A stretch of DNA of 64,000 nucleotides, from assembly GCF_030164425.1 (NCBI RefSeq), contig NZ_JASNJD010000007.1:215484-279483 (forward strand), read 5' to 3'. Below are positions 34,925-44,338 of the stretch, piece after piece. The number at the start of each line of letters is the position of its first letter. Positions within the stretch are counted from its first letter, which is position 1. Made by a program: the position numbers and the translations under genes. Origin of the DNA: Pseudodonghicola flavimaris. Its GTDB lineage: Bacteria > Pseudomonadota > Alphaproteobacteria > Rhodobacterales > Rhodobacteraceae. The notes beneath the pieces are model-generated. The model was given only the letters and a program-made list of their open reading frames with translations. It made no database searches and was not told the origin of the DNA.

Positions 34925-36087
34925 GCGATCCGGTCATACAGGGCTGGTGCCCCGGTGCACTGCGCCCGATGGCCTCGGGCGACGGGCTGGTGGTGCGCAT
35001 CCGCGCGCCGCACAGCCGGCTGACCCCGGAACAGGCGCGCGGCCTGGCCTATCTGGCAGGCCGATACGGCAACGGGCTGATCGACCTGTCGGCACGGGCC
35101 AACCTGCAATTGCGCGGCATCGGCCCGGCCAGCCATGCCGCGCTGATCGACGGGCTGCGCAGCTTGGGTCTGGTGGATGGCAGCATCGCGGTCGAGACCC
35201 GGCGCAACATCCTGCTGACACCGTTCTGGACGCCCGGGGACGCCAACGACCGCATCGCCCGTACCCTCACCGCCACGCTGATGCAGGAGGCCGCCCCCGA
35301 TCTGCCCGGCAAGTTCGGCTTCGCCGTCGATTGCGGCCCCGCGCCGGTACTGACTGAGACCCCCGCCGATATCCGGCTGGAACGCGGCGCCGACGGCGGG
35401 CTGATATGCCGCGCCGATCACGCGACGCATGGCGCGCGGGTCACCATCGCCACCGCCGCCAGCACCGCGTCGAGCCTAGCGCGCTGGTTCCTCGACAGCG
35501 GCGGCGCGCCAGAGGGGCGCGGGCGCATGGCGCGGCATCTCGGCCGCGGCGCCGTGCCCCCCGGCCGCTTCGGAGAGGCCGCCATGTCCCCGGCCCAAAC
35601 CGTGCCCGACCCCGGCCCCTGCCCCGGGGGTGTGCTGGTGGCGCTGGAGTTCGGCCAGATGCGGGCCGAAACGCTCACCTCCCTCGCCGATCTCGGACCG
35701 CTGCGGCTGACGCCCTGGCGCATGCTGCTGATCGAAGGCGCCGGGATAGCTCCGGCACTCCCCCGGTTGATCGCCGATCCCGAAGACCCACGCCTGCGCA
35801 TCTCCGCCTGCACCGGCGCGCCCGGTTGTCCGCAGGCGCTCGCCGCCACCCGGACACTCGCCCGCGTGCTGGCACCGCATCTGCCGGCGCACCAAAGGCT
35901 CCATATCTCCGGCTGCGCCAAGGGCTGCGCCCACCCGGGCCCGGCACCGCTGACGCTGGTCGCCACTGGCCCGGATCGCTTTGACCTGACCCGCCAGGGC
36001 CGCGCCAGCGATCCGCCCGCCCGCCGCACTCTCAGCCACGAAACACTGACCTCCCATCCCGACCTTTTGACCGACGAAGGCCCCTGA
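34921..36087 (+). CDS. cobG: Precorrin-3B synthase CobG
   Basis: A 388-residue monooxygenase of the nitrite/sulfite reductase fold that converts precorrin-3A to precorrin-3B with oxygen, a marker of the aerobic cobalamin route. The N-terminal ferrodoxin-like half has GWCPGALRPMASGDGLVVR and LSARANLQLRGIG. The [4Fe-4S] cysteines are in CTGAPGC (about 297-303) and CAKGC (about 332-336). It overlaps cobN by four bases and cobH begins directly after its stop. Confidence 0.94.
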   Translation: MSDPVIQGWCPGALRPMASGDGLVVRIRAPHSRLTPEQARGLAYLAGRYGNGLIDLSARANLQLRGIGPASHAALIDGLRSLGLVDGSIAVETRRNILLTPFWTPGDANDRIARTLTATLMQEAAPDLPGKFGFAVDCGPAPVLTETPADIRLERGADGGLICRADHATHGARVTIATAASTASSLARWFLDSGGAPEGRGRMARHLGRGAVPPGRFGEAAMSPAQTVPDPGPCPGGVLVALEFGQMRAETLTSLADLGPLRLTPWRMLLIEGAGIAPALPRLIADPEDPRLRISACTGAPGCPQALAATRTLARVLAPHLPAHQRLHISGCAKGCAHPGPAPLTLVATGPDRFDLTRQGRASDPPARRTLSHETLTSHPDLLTDEGP

Positions 36088-36717
36088 ATGCCCCACGTTT
36101 ACGAAACCGATGGCGCCGCGATCTATGCCGAGAGCTTCGCCACCATCCGCGCCGAGGCCGACCTGGCCCGCTTCACCCCTGAGGAAGAGCCGGTCGTCGT
36201 CCGCATGATCCATGCCGCCGGTCTGGTCGGGCTGGAACGGGACGTTGAATTCTCTGCCGGCGTGGCAGAGGCCGCGCGCGCGGCGCTTCGGGCCGGGGCG
36301 CCGATCCTCTGCGATGCGCGCATGGTGTCGGAAGGCATCACCCGCCCGCGCCTGCCTTCCGACAATGCGGTGATCTGCACCCTGCATGACCCGAAGGTGC
36401 CGGAGATGGCCAAGGCGATGGGCAACACCCGCTCTGCCGCAGCACTTGAGCTGTGGCGGCCGCATCTGGCCGGCGCCGTGGTGGCGATCGGAAATGCGCC
36501 GACCGCGCTGTTTCACCTGCTGAACATGCTGGAGGATCCCGCCTGCCCGCGTCCCGCTGCGATCATCGGCTGCCCCGTGGGTTTTGTCGGTGCCGCTGAA
36601 TCCAAGGCCGCCTTGATGGCCGATCTGCCCACCCCCGCCCTGATCGTGCGCGGACGGCTTGGCGGCTCGGCTATCACCGTCGCCGCCGTCAACGCGCTTG
36701 CCAGCCGAAAGGAATGA
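36088..36717 (+). CDS. cobH: Precorrin-8X methylmutase CobH
   Basis: A 209-residue enzyme that moves the C11 methyl group to C12, forming hydrogenobyrinic acid. The conserved catalytic His is His42 in VVRMIHAAGLV. Other family landmarks are ILCDARMV, AVVAIGNAPTALFHLL and PVGFVGAAESK, and the protein is full length. There is no gap from cobG and the cobI start follows closely. Confidence 0.96.
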   Translation: MPHVYETDGAAIYAESFATIRAEADLARFTPEEEPVVVRMIHAAGLVGLERDVEFSAGVAEAARAALRAGAPILCDARMVSEGITRPRLPSDNAVICTLHDPKVPEMAKAMGNTRSAAALELWRPHLAGAVVAIGNAPTALFHLLNMLEDPACPRPAAIIGCPVGFVGAAESKAALMADLPTPALIVRGRLGGSAITVAAVNALASRKE

Positions 36718-36719
36718 CG

Positions 36720-37436
36720 ATGGGCCGTGTGATCTGCGTGGGCCTTGGCCCCGGCGACCCCGATCTGATGAGCCTGCGCGCCTATCGGCTGATCTCCTCC
36801 ACCCGGCAGGTGGCGTTCTTCCGCAAGCCCGGCCGCGCCGGTCAGGCACGCCAGATCGTCGAGGGGATGCTATGCGACGGAGCGAGTGAACTGGCGATGG
36901 AATATCCCGTCACCACCGAAATCCCGGTGAGCGATCCGGACTACAACCGCCTGCTCGCTGCCTTCTACGACGATTGGGCGACGCGGCTGGCCGATCTGGC
37001 ACGGGCCGAAAACGTGGTGGTGCTGTGCGAGGGCGATCCGTTCTTCTACGGCTCCTTCATGCATCTGCATTCCCGCCTCGAGGGCCGGGCCGAGGTCGAG
37101 ATCGTGCCGGGCATCACCGGCATGTCGGGTTGCTGGACCGCCTCCGGCCAGCCGATCACCTGGGGCGACGATGTGCTGACGGTGCTGACCGCCACCCTGC
37201 CCGAGGACGATCTGGCGCGGCGCGCCGGCGACAGCGACGCGCTGGTGGTGATGAAGATCGGCCGCAACCTGCCGAAGCTGCGCCGCGCGTTGGAGCGCGC
37301 CGGCCGGCTCTCTGACGCCTGGCTGATCGAACGCGGCACCATGCCGGGGCAATCGGTGCGACGGCTGGAGGAGGTCGCGGGGCCGGTGCCCTATTTCTCC
37401 ATCGCGCTGGTGCATGGTCAGGGCCGGCGGCCATGA
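36720..37436 (+). CDS. cobI: Precorrin-2 C20-methyltransferase CobI
   Basis: A 238-residue SAM-dependent methyltransferase that makes precorrin-3A from precorrin-2. The N-terminal CVGLGPGDPDLMSLRA is the tetrapyrrole methyltransferase signature; CEGDPFFYGSF and IVPGITGMSGC complete the SAM pocket. The ATG at 36720 is chosen because AAAGGA lies seven bases before it. An ATG at 36714 overlaps the cobH stop but has no room for a ribosome site. Its stop overlaps the cobJ start. Confidence 0.95.
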   Translation: MGRVICVGLGPGDPDLMSLRAYRLISSTRQVAFFRKPGRAGQARQIVEGMLCDGASELAMEYPVTTEIPVSDPDYNRLLAAFYDDWATRLADLARAENVVVLCEGDPFFYGSFMHLHSRLEGRAEVEIVPGITGMSGCWTASGQPITWGDDVLTVLTATLPEDDLARRAGDSDALVVMKIGRNLPKLRRALERAGRLSDAWLIERGTMPGQSVRRLEEVAGPVPYFSIALVHGQGRRP

Positions 37437-38170
37437 GCGGTTGGATCGCGGTCGCGGGTCTGGGCCCCGGCGATGACGCGCTGATCACACCCGAAGTTCA
37501 GGCGAGCCTGGACCAGGCCACCGATGTCATCGGCTATATTCCCTACGTCGCCCGTGTCGCCCCGCGCGATGGTCTCACCCTCCACCCCTCCGACAATCGG
37601 GTGGAGCTGGACCGCGCCAGCCATGCGCTGCACTTGGCAGCAGCGGGACGGCGGGTGGTCGTGGTGTCCTCCGGCGATCCCGGCGTCTTCGCCATGGCCT
37701 CCGCCCTGTTCGAGGCGCTGGAGGCCGGGCCTCGGGATTGGCTGACACTCGATATCCGCATCCTGCCCGGGATCACCGCCATGCTCGCCGCCGCCGCCCG
37801 GCTGGGGGCGCCCTTGGGGCATGATTTCTGCGCCATCAACCTTTCCGACAATCTCAAGCCCTGGGCGCTGATCGAGCGGCGGCTGCGGCTGGCGGCGCAG
37901 GCGGGTTTTGCCATGGGGTTCTATAACCCGCGCTCGAAATCCCGACCCCACCAGTTCGCCCGCGCGCTGGAGATCCTGCGCGAGGAATGCGGCGGGAACA
38001 GGCTGATCAGCTTTGCCCGCGACGTGACCAAACCCGGCGAGATGCTGAAGACTGTGACGCTGGCCGAGGCGACGGCAGAGATGGCCGACATGCGCACGGT
38101 TGTAATCCTCGGCAATGCCGACACCTGCCGCGTCGGTCGCTTCGTCTATACCCCGAGGCGCGCGGGATGA
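37433..38170 (+). CDS. cobJ: Precorrin-3B C17-methyltransferase CobJ
   Basis: A 245-residue methyltransferase that performs ring contraction and C17 methylation to precorrin-4. The signature VAGLGPGDDALITPE lies at the N-terminus, with SSGDPGVFAMASALFEALE and ILPGITAMLAAAARLGAPLG following; FYNPRSKSRPHQF is CobJ-specific. The gene overlaps the cobI stop by four bases. Its last 25 bases overlap the 3' end of cobK, which is encoded on the opposite strand. Confidence 0.95.
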   Translation: MSGWIAVAGLGPGDDALITPEVQASLDQATDVIGYIPYVARVAPRDGLTLHPSDNRVELDRASHALHLAAAGRRVVVVSSGDPGVFAMASALFEALEAGPRDWLTLDIRILPGITAMLAAAARLGAPLGHDFCAINLSDNLKPWALIERRLRLAAQAGFAMGFYNPRSKSRPHQFARALEILREECGGNRLISFARDVTKPGEMLKTVTLAEATAEMADMRTVVILGNADTCRVGRFVYTPRRAG

Positions 38171-38895
38171 GGCAGCCAGTCCATCACCTCCGCCACGGTC
38201 GCGAAGACCTGCCGCGCCGGCACCTCGGGCCGGTCGATCAGGATCACCCGCAGCCCCAGCGCCCGCGCGGCGTCGAGCTTGGCGCGCGCACCTGTCCCAC
38301 CGGCGTTCTTGGCGACGATCAGGTCGATGGCGTGCCGGCGCAGCAGCGTCCGATCGCCGTCGAGCGTGAAGGGGCCGCGCGCGATCTCCACCGCCGTGTC
38401 GGGCAAGGGCAGCGGCCCCTCGGGCGCATCGACCAGCCGCAGCAGGTAATGATGCTGCGGCTTGACCGCGAAGGCATCGAGCCTCTGCTTGCCGATGGCG
38501 AGGAAGACCCGGGCGGGCGCCTCCGGCAGGGCGGCGACCGCTGCGGCGATGTCGGGAACATGACACCAGTCATCCCCCGGCTCCGCCTGCCAGGGCGCCC
38601 GTTCCAGCGCGCAGAGCGGGATGTTCGCCGCCTCGCAGGCCTCTGCCGCGTTGCGACTCATCCCGGCGGCGAAGGGATGGGTGGCGTCGATCACATGGGT
38701 GATCTCTTCCTCTCGCAGGAATGCCTCCAGCCCCGCCGCTCCGCCGAAGCCGCCCACCCGGGTCGGCAGCGGCTGCGCCACCGGCTGCGCCGTGCGCCCG
38801 GCATAGGAAAAGACCGCCTCCGCCCCGGCCTCCGCCAAGACGCGGGCAAGCTGGCTGGCCTCGGTCGTACCGCCGAGCAAAAGGATGCGTGTCAT
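38146..38895 (-). CDS. cobK: Precorrin-6A reductase CobK (reverse strand inside the cob operon)
   Basis: A 249-residue NADPH-dependent reductase that makes precorrin-6B. Landmarks are the start [29 protein letters not shown], the strand VFLAIGKQRLDAF, and IVAKNAGGTGARAKLDAA near the end. The correct start is 38895; a long frame beyond it is antisense to cobL. Its start codon shares two bases with that of cobL (CATG), and its 3' end overlaps cobJ. It needs its own promoter within cobL, since its neighbours run the other way. Confidence 0.94.
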   Translation of the reverse strand: MTRILLLGGTTEASQLARVLAEAGAEAVFSYAGRTAQPVAQPLPTRVGGFGGAAGLEAFLREEEITHVIDATHPFAAGMSRNAAEACEAANIPLCALERAPWQAEPGDDWCHVPDIAAAVAALPEAPARVFLAIGKQRLDAFAVKPQHHYLLRLVDAPEGPLPLPDTAVEIARGPFTLDGDRTLLRRHAIDLIVAKNAGGTGARAKLDAARALGLRVILIDRPEVPARQVFATVAEVMDWLPHPARLGV

Positions 38896-40081
38896 GTCTG
38901 AACCCTGGGTCAGTATCATCGGTCTGGGCGAAGATGGACTGAGTGGGCTCACGCCCGCAAGCCGCGATGCGCTGGCGGCGGCAGAGGTGATCTTCGGCGG
39001 GCCACGGCATCTGGCGCTGATCGGCGCCGGGGCCAGAGGCCGGGACTGGCCAGTGCCCTTCTCGGTCGCCCCGGTGCTGGCGCTGCGGGGCCGGCGGGTG
39101 GCGGTTCTGGCCTCGGGCGATCCGTTCTGGCATGGCGCCGGCGGCAGTCTGGCGGCGCATCTGGCCCTAGGTGAATGGCGCGCCTTTCCGGCGCCGTCCA
39201 CCTTTTCGCTCGCCGCCGCGCGGCTCGGCTGGCGGCTGGAGGAGGTCTTATGCCTTGGCTTGCATGCCGCCCCCTTCGCCCGGCTGCGCCCAGGGCTGGC
39301 GCCGGGGGTGCGGGCGATCTGCCTGCTGCGCGACGGCTCGGCCCCGGCGGGCCTGGCCAACTGGCTGACAACGGCAGGCTTCGGCGCCTCCGACTTGTGG
39401 GTGATGGAGGCCTTGGGCGGCCCGCGCGAACGGATCCGCCACACCCGCGCCGACAGCTTCGATCTGACCGATATCGCCGCCCCCGTGGCCATGGCCATCG
39501 CTGCCGCCGGCGGCCCCGGCCTGCCGCGCGCCAGCGGCTTGGCGGATGACTATTTTGCCCACGACGGACAAATCACCAAACGGCCGGTTCGGGCGCTGAC
39601 GCTGTCGGCGCTGGCACCGCGTCCCGGGGAACTACTCTGGGACATCGGCGGCGGCTCCGGCTCGATCTCGGTCGAATGGGCACTGGCGGCGCCGGGGGCT
39701 AGGGCCATGACCATCGAACCCCGCGCAGACCGCGCCGCCACCATCCGCGCCAATGCCGAGAGCTTCGGCCTGGCGCATCGGATCGAGGTGATCGAGGGCG
39801 CGGCGCCCGAGGCGCTCGCCGACCTGCCCGCCCCCGATTGTGTCTTCATCGGCGGCGGCGGATCGCAGGCGCTGCTCCAGCCCCTGTGGACGACACTCCG
39901 CCCCGGCACCCGGCTGGTCGCCAATGCGGTGACGCTGGAGACCGAGGCGCTGTTGACCCAGTGGCACGGGCAGCAAGGCGGCAGCCTGATCCGGGTGGAG
40001 CTGTCAGAAGCATCCCCGCTGGGCCGGATGCGCGGCTGGACCCGCGCCCGCCCCGTCACCCAATGGAGCGTCACGCGATGA
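38894..40081 (+). CDS. cobL: Precorrin-6B C5,15-methyltransferase (decarboxylating) CobL
   Basis: A 395-residue two-domain enzyme (CbiE-CbiT type). Residues 1-200 are a tetrapyrrole methyltransferase: [28 protein letters not shown]. Residues about 215-395 are a class I methyltransferase: [18 protein letters not shown], then [13 protein letters not shown]. It methylates C5 and C15 and removes a carboxyl group from the C12 acetate side chain. The start is the ATG at 38894, with AAAGGATG upstream inside cobK. Its stop overlaps the cobE start. Confidence 0.95.
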   Translation: MSEPWVSIIGLGEDGLSGLTPASRDALAAAEVIFGGPRHLALIGAGARGRDWPVPFSVAPVLALRGRRVAVLASGDPFWHGAGGSLAAHLALGEWRAFPAPSTFSLAAARLGWRLEEVLCLGLHAAPFARLRPGLAPGVRAICLLRDGSAPAGLANWLTTAGFGASDLWVMEALGGPRERIRHTRADSFDLTDIAAPVAMAIAAAGGPGLPRASGLADDYFAHDGQITKRPVRALTLSALAPRPGELLWDIGGGSGSISVEWALAAPGARAMTIEPRADRAATIRANAESFGLAHRIEVIEGAAPEALADLPAPDCVFIGGGGSQALLQPLWTTLRPGTRLVANAVTLETEALLTQWHGQQGGSLIRVELSEASPLGRMRGWTRARPVTQWSVTR

Positions 40082-40440
40082 GGGTCGCCGGGATCGGTTT
40101 TCGCGCCGGCGCCCCCGTCGCCGCCCTGCGCGCCGCGCTCGATCTGGCCGGCGGCGCTGTCGAGGCGCTCGCCACGCTCGACCGCAAGGCCGATGCGCCG
40201 CAGATTCGTGCGCTGGCGGCAGAGCGCGGCCTGCCGGTGCTGTCGATGACAGAGGCGACGCTTGGATTGCAGATTACCCTCACCCAATCCCCCAACCAGA
40301 TCGCCCGCTTCGGCACCGGATCGCTGGCCGAGGCCGCGGCGCTGGCCGCCGCCGGTCCCGGCGCCCGGCTGACCGGATCGCGCGTGATTTCCCCCTGCGG
40401 CATGGCCACCGCCGCAATCGCAGAAGGACCAAAGACATGA
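40078..40440 (+). CDS. cobE: CobE / CbiG C-terminal-domain cobalamin biosynthesis protein
   Basis: A 120-residue protein matching the C-terminal domain of CbiG, called CobE when it stands alone. It has [19 protein letters not shown] at the start, [17 protein letters not shown], and ending [14 protein letters not shown]. CobE is needed for full cobalamin synthesis in the aerobic pathway, probably at the ring-handling step near CobM; its reaction is not defined. It overlaps cobL and cobM by four bases each. Confidence 0.9.
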   Translation: MRVAGIGFRAGAPVAALRAALDLAGGAVEALATLDRKADAPQIRALAAERGLPVLSMTEATLGLQITLTQSPNQIARFGTGSLAEAAALAAAGPGARLTGSRVISPCGMATAAIAEGPKT

Positions 40441-41222
40441 CCGTCCATTTCATCGGCGCCGGCCCCGGCGCGCCCGACCTGATCACGCTCCGTGGTCGCG
40501 ACCTGATCGCCGCCTGCCCGGTCTGCCTCTATGCCGGGTCGCTGGTGCCCGCGGCGCTGCTGCAGCATTGCCCCAACGGCGCCCGCATCGTGAACACGGC
40601 GCCGCTGTCCCTGGACGAGATCATGGCAGAGATCGCCACCGCCCATGCCGCAGGCCAGGACGTGGCGCGGCTGCATTCCGGCGATCTGTCGGTCTGGTCG
40701 GCAATGGGCGAACAGCTCCGCCGCCTGCGCGCCATGGGCATCCCCTATGACGTGACCCCGGGCGTGCCCGCCTTCGCCGCCGCCGCCGCGACCTTGGGGA
40801 CGGAGCTGACCCTGCCGGGCGTGGCGCAATCGCTGGTGCTGACCCGGACATCGGGCCGCGCCTCGGCCATGCCCGAGGGCGAGACGCTGGCGAATTTCGC
40901 CGCCACCGGCGCGACGCTTGCCATTCACCTCTCCGTCCATGTGCTGGAGCGGGTGGTGGCGGAATTGACGCCGCATTACGGCACCGACTGCCCGGCCGCG
41001 GTGGTCTGGCGGGCGAGCTGGCCCGATCAGCGGGTGGTCAAGGCAACGCTTGCCACGCTGGAGGCGGCGACTGAGGGCGAACGCGGGCGCACCGCGCTGA
41101 TCCTGGTGGGCCCGACGCTCGGGGCCGAGGAGTTCGGTGAAAGCCGGCTTTATGCCGGCGACTACGACCGTCGGTTCCGCCCGGTCGGCACCGCCCCCCG
41201 CTTTCCGGAGGGCACGGAATGA
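40437..41222 (+). CDS. cobM: Precorrin-4 C11-methyltransferase CobM
   Basis: A 261-residue methyltransferase that forms precorrin-5. It has the N-terminal [53 protein letters not shown] and the CobM-specific [20 protein letters not shown]. It is full length, overlapping cobE before it and cobB after it by four bases, which implies tight translational coupling. Confidence 0.96.
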   Translation: MTVHFIGAGPGAPDLITLRGRDLIAACPVCLYAGSLVPAALLQHCPNGARIVNTAPLSLDEIMAEIATAHAAGQDVARLHSGDLSVWSAMGEQLRRLRAMGIPYDVTPGVPAFAAAAATLGTELTLPGVAQSLVLTRTSGRASAMPEGETLANFAATGATLAIHLSVHVLERVVAELTPHYGTDCPAAVVWRASWPDQRVVKATLATLEAATEGERGRTALILVGPTLGAEEFGESRLYAGDYDRRFRPVGTAPRFPEGTE

Positions 41223-42541
41223 CGCAGCCCCTCCCCCCCGGGCTGATGATCTCCGCCCCCGCCTCGGGCACCGGCAAGACCACGCTGATGCTGGGGCTTC
41301 TGCGCGCGCTCAGCCAGCAGGGACAGACCGTGCAGCCGTTCAAGAGCGGGCCGGATTACATCGACCCCGGGTTTCACCGCGCCGCCTGCGGCCGGGCGTC
41401 CATCAACCTCGACAGTTGGGCGATGGCACCGGGGAGAATGGCCGGGCTGGTGGCGCGCGCAGCGGGCGCCGATCTGATCCTGGCCGAAGGCTCCATGGGC
41501 CTTTTCGATGGCGTCGCCCGCCCGGGGGAGGCCGGCAATGGCGCCAGCGCCGATATCGCCGCCACGATGGGCTGGCCAGTGGTGCTGGTGATCGACGTCT
41601 CGGGCCAGGCGCAATCGGCGGCGGCGACCGCCCTGGGTTTCGCCCGCTTCCGCCCGGATGTGATGCTGGCGGGCGTGGTGCTGAACCGGGTGGCGAGCCC
41701 CCGGCACGAGGCGCTGGTGCGGGTCGGGATGGCGGCCGCGGGCATTCCCGTTCTGGGCGCGCTGCCGCGTCAGGCGGCGGTCGAAGTCCCCGAACGGCAT
41801 CTGGGTCTGGTCCAGGCGGAGGAGCACGGCGCAATCGACGATCTGCTGGATCGCGCCGCCCGTGCCATCAAGGATCACGTCGACCTGCCGCGCCTGCTGA
41901 CCGCCGCCCGAGGCACCGCCATCACCGACGCCCCAAGCGCCCCCCCGAAGCCCCCCGCGCAGCGGATCGCCCTGGCCCGCGACGCCGCCTTTTCCTTCGT
42001 CTACCCGCATCTTCTGGAAAGCTGGCGCGAGGCGGGGGCGGAGATCCTGCCATTCTCGCCACTGGCCGATCAGGCGCCGGATGCCACCGCCGATCTCTGC
42101 TGGCTTCCGGGCGGTTATCCTGAGCTTTACGCCGGCCAGCTGGCGGCGGCGGAGCGGTTCCGCACCGGTCTGCGCGCCTTCGGCCAGACCCGGCCGGTGC
42201 ATGGCGAATGCGGTGGCTACATGGCGATGGGCGCGGCGCTGATCGACAAGGACGGGGTGCGCCACGACATGGCGGGGCTTCTCGGCCTCGTCACCTCCTA
42301 CGAAAAGCGGCGGATGCATCTGGGCTATCGTCTGGCGGAACTCTCCGCGCCACAGCCGGGCCACGCTGCCGGCACCCGCCTGCGCGGGCATGAGTTCCAC
42401 TATTCCACCATCCTCGATCAGCCCGACGCGCCGCTGGCCCGTGTCACCGACGCCAATGGCGCCGAGGTGGCGGAAACCGGATCGCGCCGGGGCCTCGCCA
42501 CCGGCACCTTCTTTCACCTGATCGCGGAGGCCACGGCATGA
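41219..42541 (+). CDS. cobB: Hydrogenobyrinic/cobyrinic acid a,c-diamide synthase CobB
   Basis: A 440-residue ATP- and glutamine-dependent amidotransferase that amidates the a and c carboxylates before cobalt insertion. The N-terminal dethiobiotin-synthetase-like part has the P-loop [17 protein letters not shown], then [15 protein letters not shown]. The C-terminal class I glutaminase part starts around residue 245 and has the nucleophile Cys in [12 protein letters not shown] and a late His in GHEFHYST. It overlaps cobM and cobA by four bases. Confidence 0.96.
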   Translation: MTQPLPPGLMISAPASGTGKTTLMLGLLRALSQQGQTVQPFKSGPDYIDPGFHRAACGRASINLDSWAMAPGRMAGLVARAAGADLILAEGSMGLFDGVARPGEAGNGASADIAATMGWPVVLVIDVSGQAQSAAATALGFARFRPDVMLAGVVLNRVASPRHEALVRVGMAAAGIPVLGALPRQAAVEVPERHLGLVQAEEHGAIDDLLDRAARAIKDHVDLPRLLTAARGTAITDAPSAPPKPPAQRIALARDAAFSFVYPHLLESWREAGAEILPFSPLADQAPDATADLCWLPGGYPELYAGQLAAAERFRTGLRAFGQTRPVHGECGGYMAMGAALIDKDGVRHDMAGLLGLVTSYEKRRMHLGYRLAELSAPQPGHAAGTRLRGHEFHYSTILDQPDAPLARVTDANGAEVAETGSRRGLATGTFFHLIAEATA

Positions 42542-43260
42542 GCGGTTTCGTCAGCTTCGTCTCCTCCGGCCCCGGCGATCCGGAGCTGCTGACGCTGAAG
42601 GCAGTCGACCGGCTCAGACGTGCCGACGCGGTGCTCTACGACGATCTCTCAGCCGGGCCGATCCTGGAACACGCCCGCGAAGGCGCCGATCTGGTCGGCG
42701 TCGGCAAGCGCGCCGGCCGCCCCTCGCCCCGGCAGGATCATGTGAGCCGCCTGCTGGTCGATTACGCCGCCACCGGCGCCCGGGTGGTACGGCTGAAATC
42801 GGGCGATGCCGGCATTTTCGGCCGGCTGGAGGAGGAGCTGATCGCGCTGCGCGCCGCCGGCATCGACCACGAGGTGATCCCGGGGGTCACCGCCGCATCA
42901 GCCGCCGCCGCCGCCGCCGGCATCCCGCTGACCCGGCGGCTGACCGCCCGGCGGTTGCAGTTCCTCACCGGTCACGACGTCAGCGGGGTGCTGCCGGGCG
43001 ATCTGAACATGGCGGCGCTGGCCGATCCCGGCGCCACCACCGCGCTCTATATGGGGCGGCGCACCTTTGCCGCCCTTGCCCGCCGACTGATCGACGCCGG
43101 CCTTTCGCCCGACACCCCGGCGCTTCTGGCCGAAGCGGTCTCCACCCCCGAAGAACGTCTCAGCCGGCACAGTCTGACCGGGCTGGCAGAGACCGCCGGA
43201 GCGCAGCCGGGCGATGCCCCGGCGCTGATCCTCTTCGGCCCCCTGGCAGAGGAGGATTGA
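42538..43260 (+). CDS. cobA: Uroporphyrinogen-III C-methyltransferase CobA
   Basis: A 240-residue SAM-dependent enzyme that makes precorrin-2, the entry step to the corrin and sirohaem branches. It has VSSGPGDPELLTLKAVDRL at the N-terminus, VLYDDL, GKRAGR, RLKSGDAGIFGRLEEE and VIPGVTAASAAAA, then the C-terminal part LTGHD. It is a stand-alone CobA, lacking the CysG dehydrogenase/chelatase part. It is the last gene of the long overlapping run; a second riboswitch follows. Confidence 0.94.
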   Translation: MSGFVSFVSSGPGDPELLTLKAVDRLRRADAVLYDDLSAGPILEHAREGADLVGVGKRAGRPSPRQDHVSRLLVDYAATGARVVRLKSGDAGIFGRLEEELIALRAAGIDHEVIPGVTAASAAAAAAGIPLTRRLTARRLQFLTGHDVSGVLPGDLNMAALADPGATTALYMGRRTFAALARRLIDAGLSPDTPALLAEAVSTPEERLSRHSLTGLAETAGAQPGDAPALILFGPLAEED

Positions 43261-43309
43261 CAGCCCGAACCCAACGATGACACCAAAGAGATGACGGTAT
43301 CCGGCCGCG

Positions 43310-43495
43310 TCCTGCCCCCTGCGGTGAGACGCCCGGATCAAGAGGGAACACGGTGCGGCCCCGATGGCGCCAAATCCGCGACTGCCCCCGCAACTGTAAG
43401 CGGCGAGCCCGCCCGGAACATGCCACTGGCCGCTCTGCGACCGGGAAGGCCCGGAACCGGCACCGACCCGCAAGTCAGGAGACCTGCCGTCCATA
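43310..43495 (+). ncRNA. Second cobalamin riboswitch, upstream of the CbiM-type permease
   Basis: Conserved aptamer elements in order: AAGAGGGAACACGGTGCGG (from 43340), CGACTGCCCCCGCAACTGTA (about 43379-43398), GCCACTGG, and the B12 box AAGTCAGGAGACCTGCC (43472-43488). It is followed by GAAGGAGACTTGAG before the permease start at 43586. It separates cobA from cbiM, so the permease and probably cobF are under their own B12 control. Confidence 0.93.
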
Positions 43496-43585
43496 TCGCC
43501 CGCCGTGGCGATCAGACAGACCGGCCGCCCCGGCCGGATCACCCTCAGAAACCCCGTCGGGTGAGACGGGAAGGAGACTTGAGAC

Positions 43586-44263
43586 ATGCATATCGAACCC
43601 GGGCTCGTTGCCGGAGCCAAAATCTTACTCAGCTATGCCACCGCCGCCGGTGCCGCGACCTACACCGCCAAGAGCTGCTGGGCCAGCCTGCGCCAGAGCG
43701 GCGCGGCCTCGCTGATCCTGCGCAGCGTGGCGACCACGGCGCTGGTCTTCACCTTCTTCGAAATCCTGCCGCACTATCCCGTCGGCGTGTCGGAGGTGCA
43801 TTTCATCCTCGGCTCCACCCTGTTCCTGATCTTCGGGGCGGCGCCCGCGGCGCTGGGGCTGGCGCTGGGTCTCTTGATCCAGGGCGTGTTCTTCGCCCCC
43901 TTCGATCTGCCGCAATACGGGATGAACATGACCACGCTGCTGGTGCCGCTCTTCGCGGTGCAGGCGCTGGCGCATAGGATCATCGCGCCCCATACCCCCT
44001 ATGTCGATCTGAAGTACCGCCAGGCGCTGGCGCTCTCGACCGCCTATCAGGGTGGTGTGGTGGCCTGGGTCGCCTTCTGGGCCGTCTACGGCCAGGGCTT
44101 CGGGGCCGAGAACCTGACCTCGATCGTCACCTTCGGCGGCGCCTATATGTTGGTCATCATCGTCGAGCCGTTGGCCGATCTGGCGGTTCTGGCCGCGGCC
44201 AAGGCGCTGAACGGCCTGCGGGGCAGCGGCATCGTGACGCCGCGGCTCTACAACGCCGGCTGA
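43586..44263 (+). CDS. cbiM: CbiM-type cobalt ECF permease subunit
   Basis: A 225-residue inner-membrane protein with about six or seven hydrophobic helices. The opening MHIEPG includes the His at position 2 that binds metal in CbiM/NikM proteins. EILPHYPVGVSEVHFILGS and MNMTTLLVPLFAVQAL are further family landmarks. CbiM captures cobalt for the energy-coupling CbiNQO complex. No cbiN, cbiQ or cbiO gene lies nearby, so it may act alone or with shared ECF parts. Its location directly behind a cobalamin riboswitch supports cobalt rather than nickel. Confidence 0.88.
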   Translation: MHIEPGLVAGAKILLSYATAAGAATYTAKSCWASLRQSGAASLILRSVATTALVFTFFEILPHYPVGVSEVHFILGSTLFLIFGAAPAALGLALGLLIQGVFFAPFDLPQYGMNMTTLLVPLFAVQALAHRIIAPHTPYVDLKYRQALALSTAYQGGVVAWVAFWAVYGQGFGAENLTSIVTFGGAYMLVIIVEPLADLAVLAAAKALNGLRGSGIVTPRLYNAG

Positions 44264-44289
44264 CCGGACCTCCATGACACCGACGCGAC

Positions 44290-44311
44290 GGCCCGGGGCG
44301 CTCCCCGGGCC
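44290..44311. terminator. GC-only hairpin between cbiM and cobF
   Basis: Perfect nine-base stem GGCCCGGGG (44290-44298) with CCCCGGGCC (44303-44311) and a four-base loop CGCT. No T-run follows, so it may be an attenuator, an RNA-stability element or a weak terminator between the two genes. Confidence 0.45.
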
Positions 44312-44338
44312 GCAGTCCCGTAGTTGCGAGCCCCCCGC

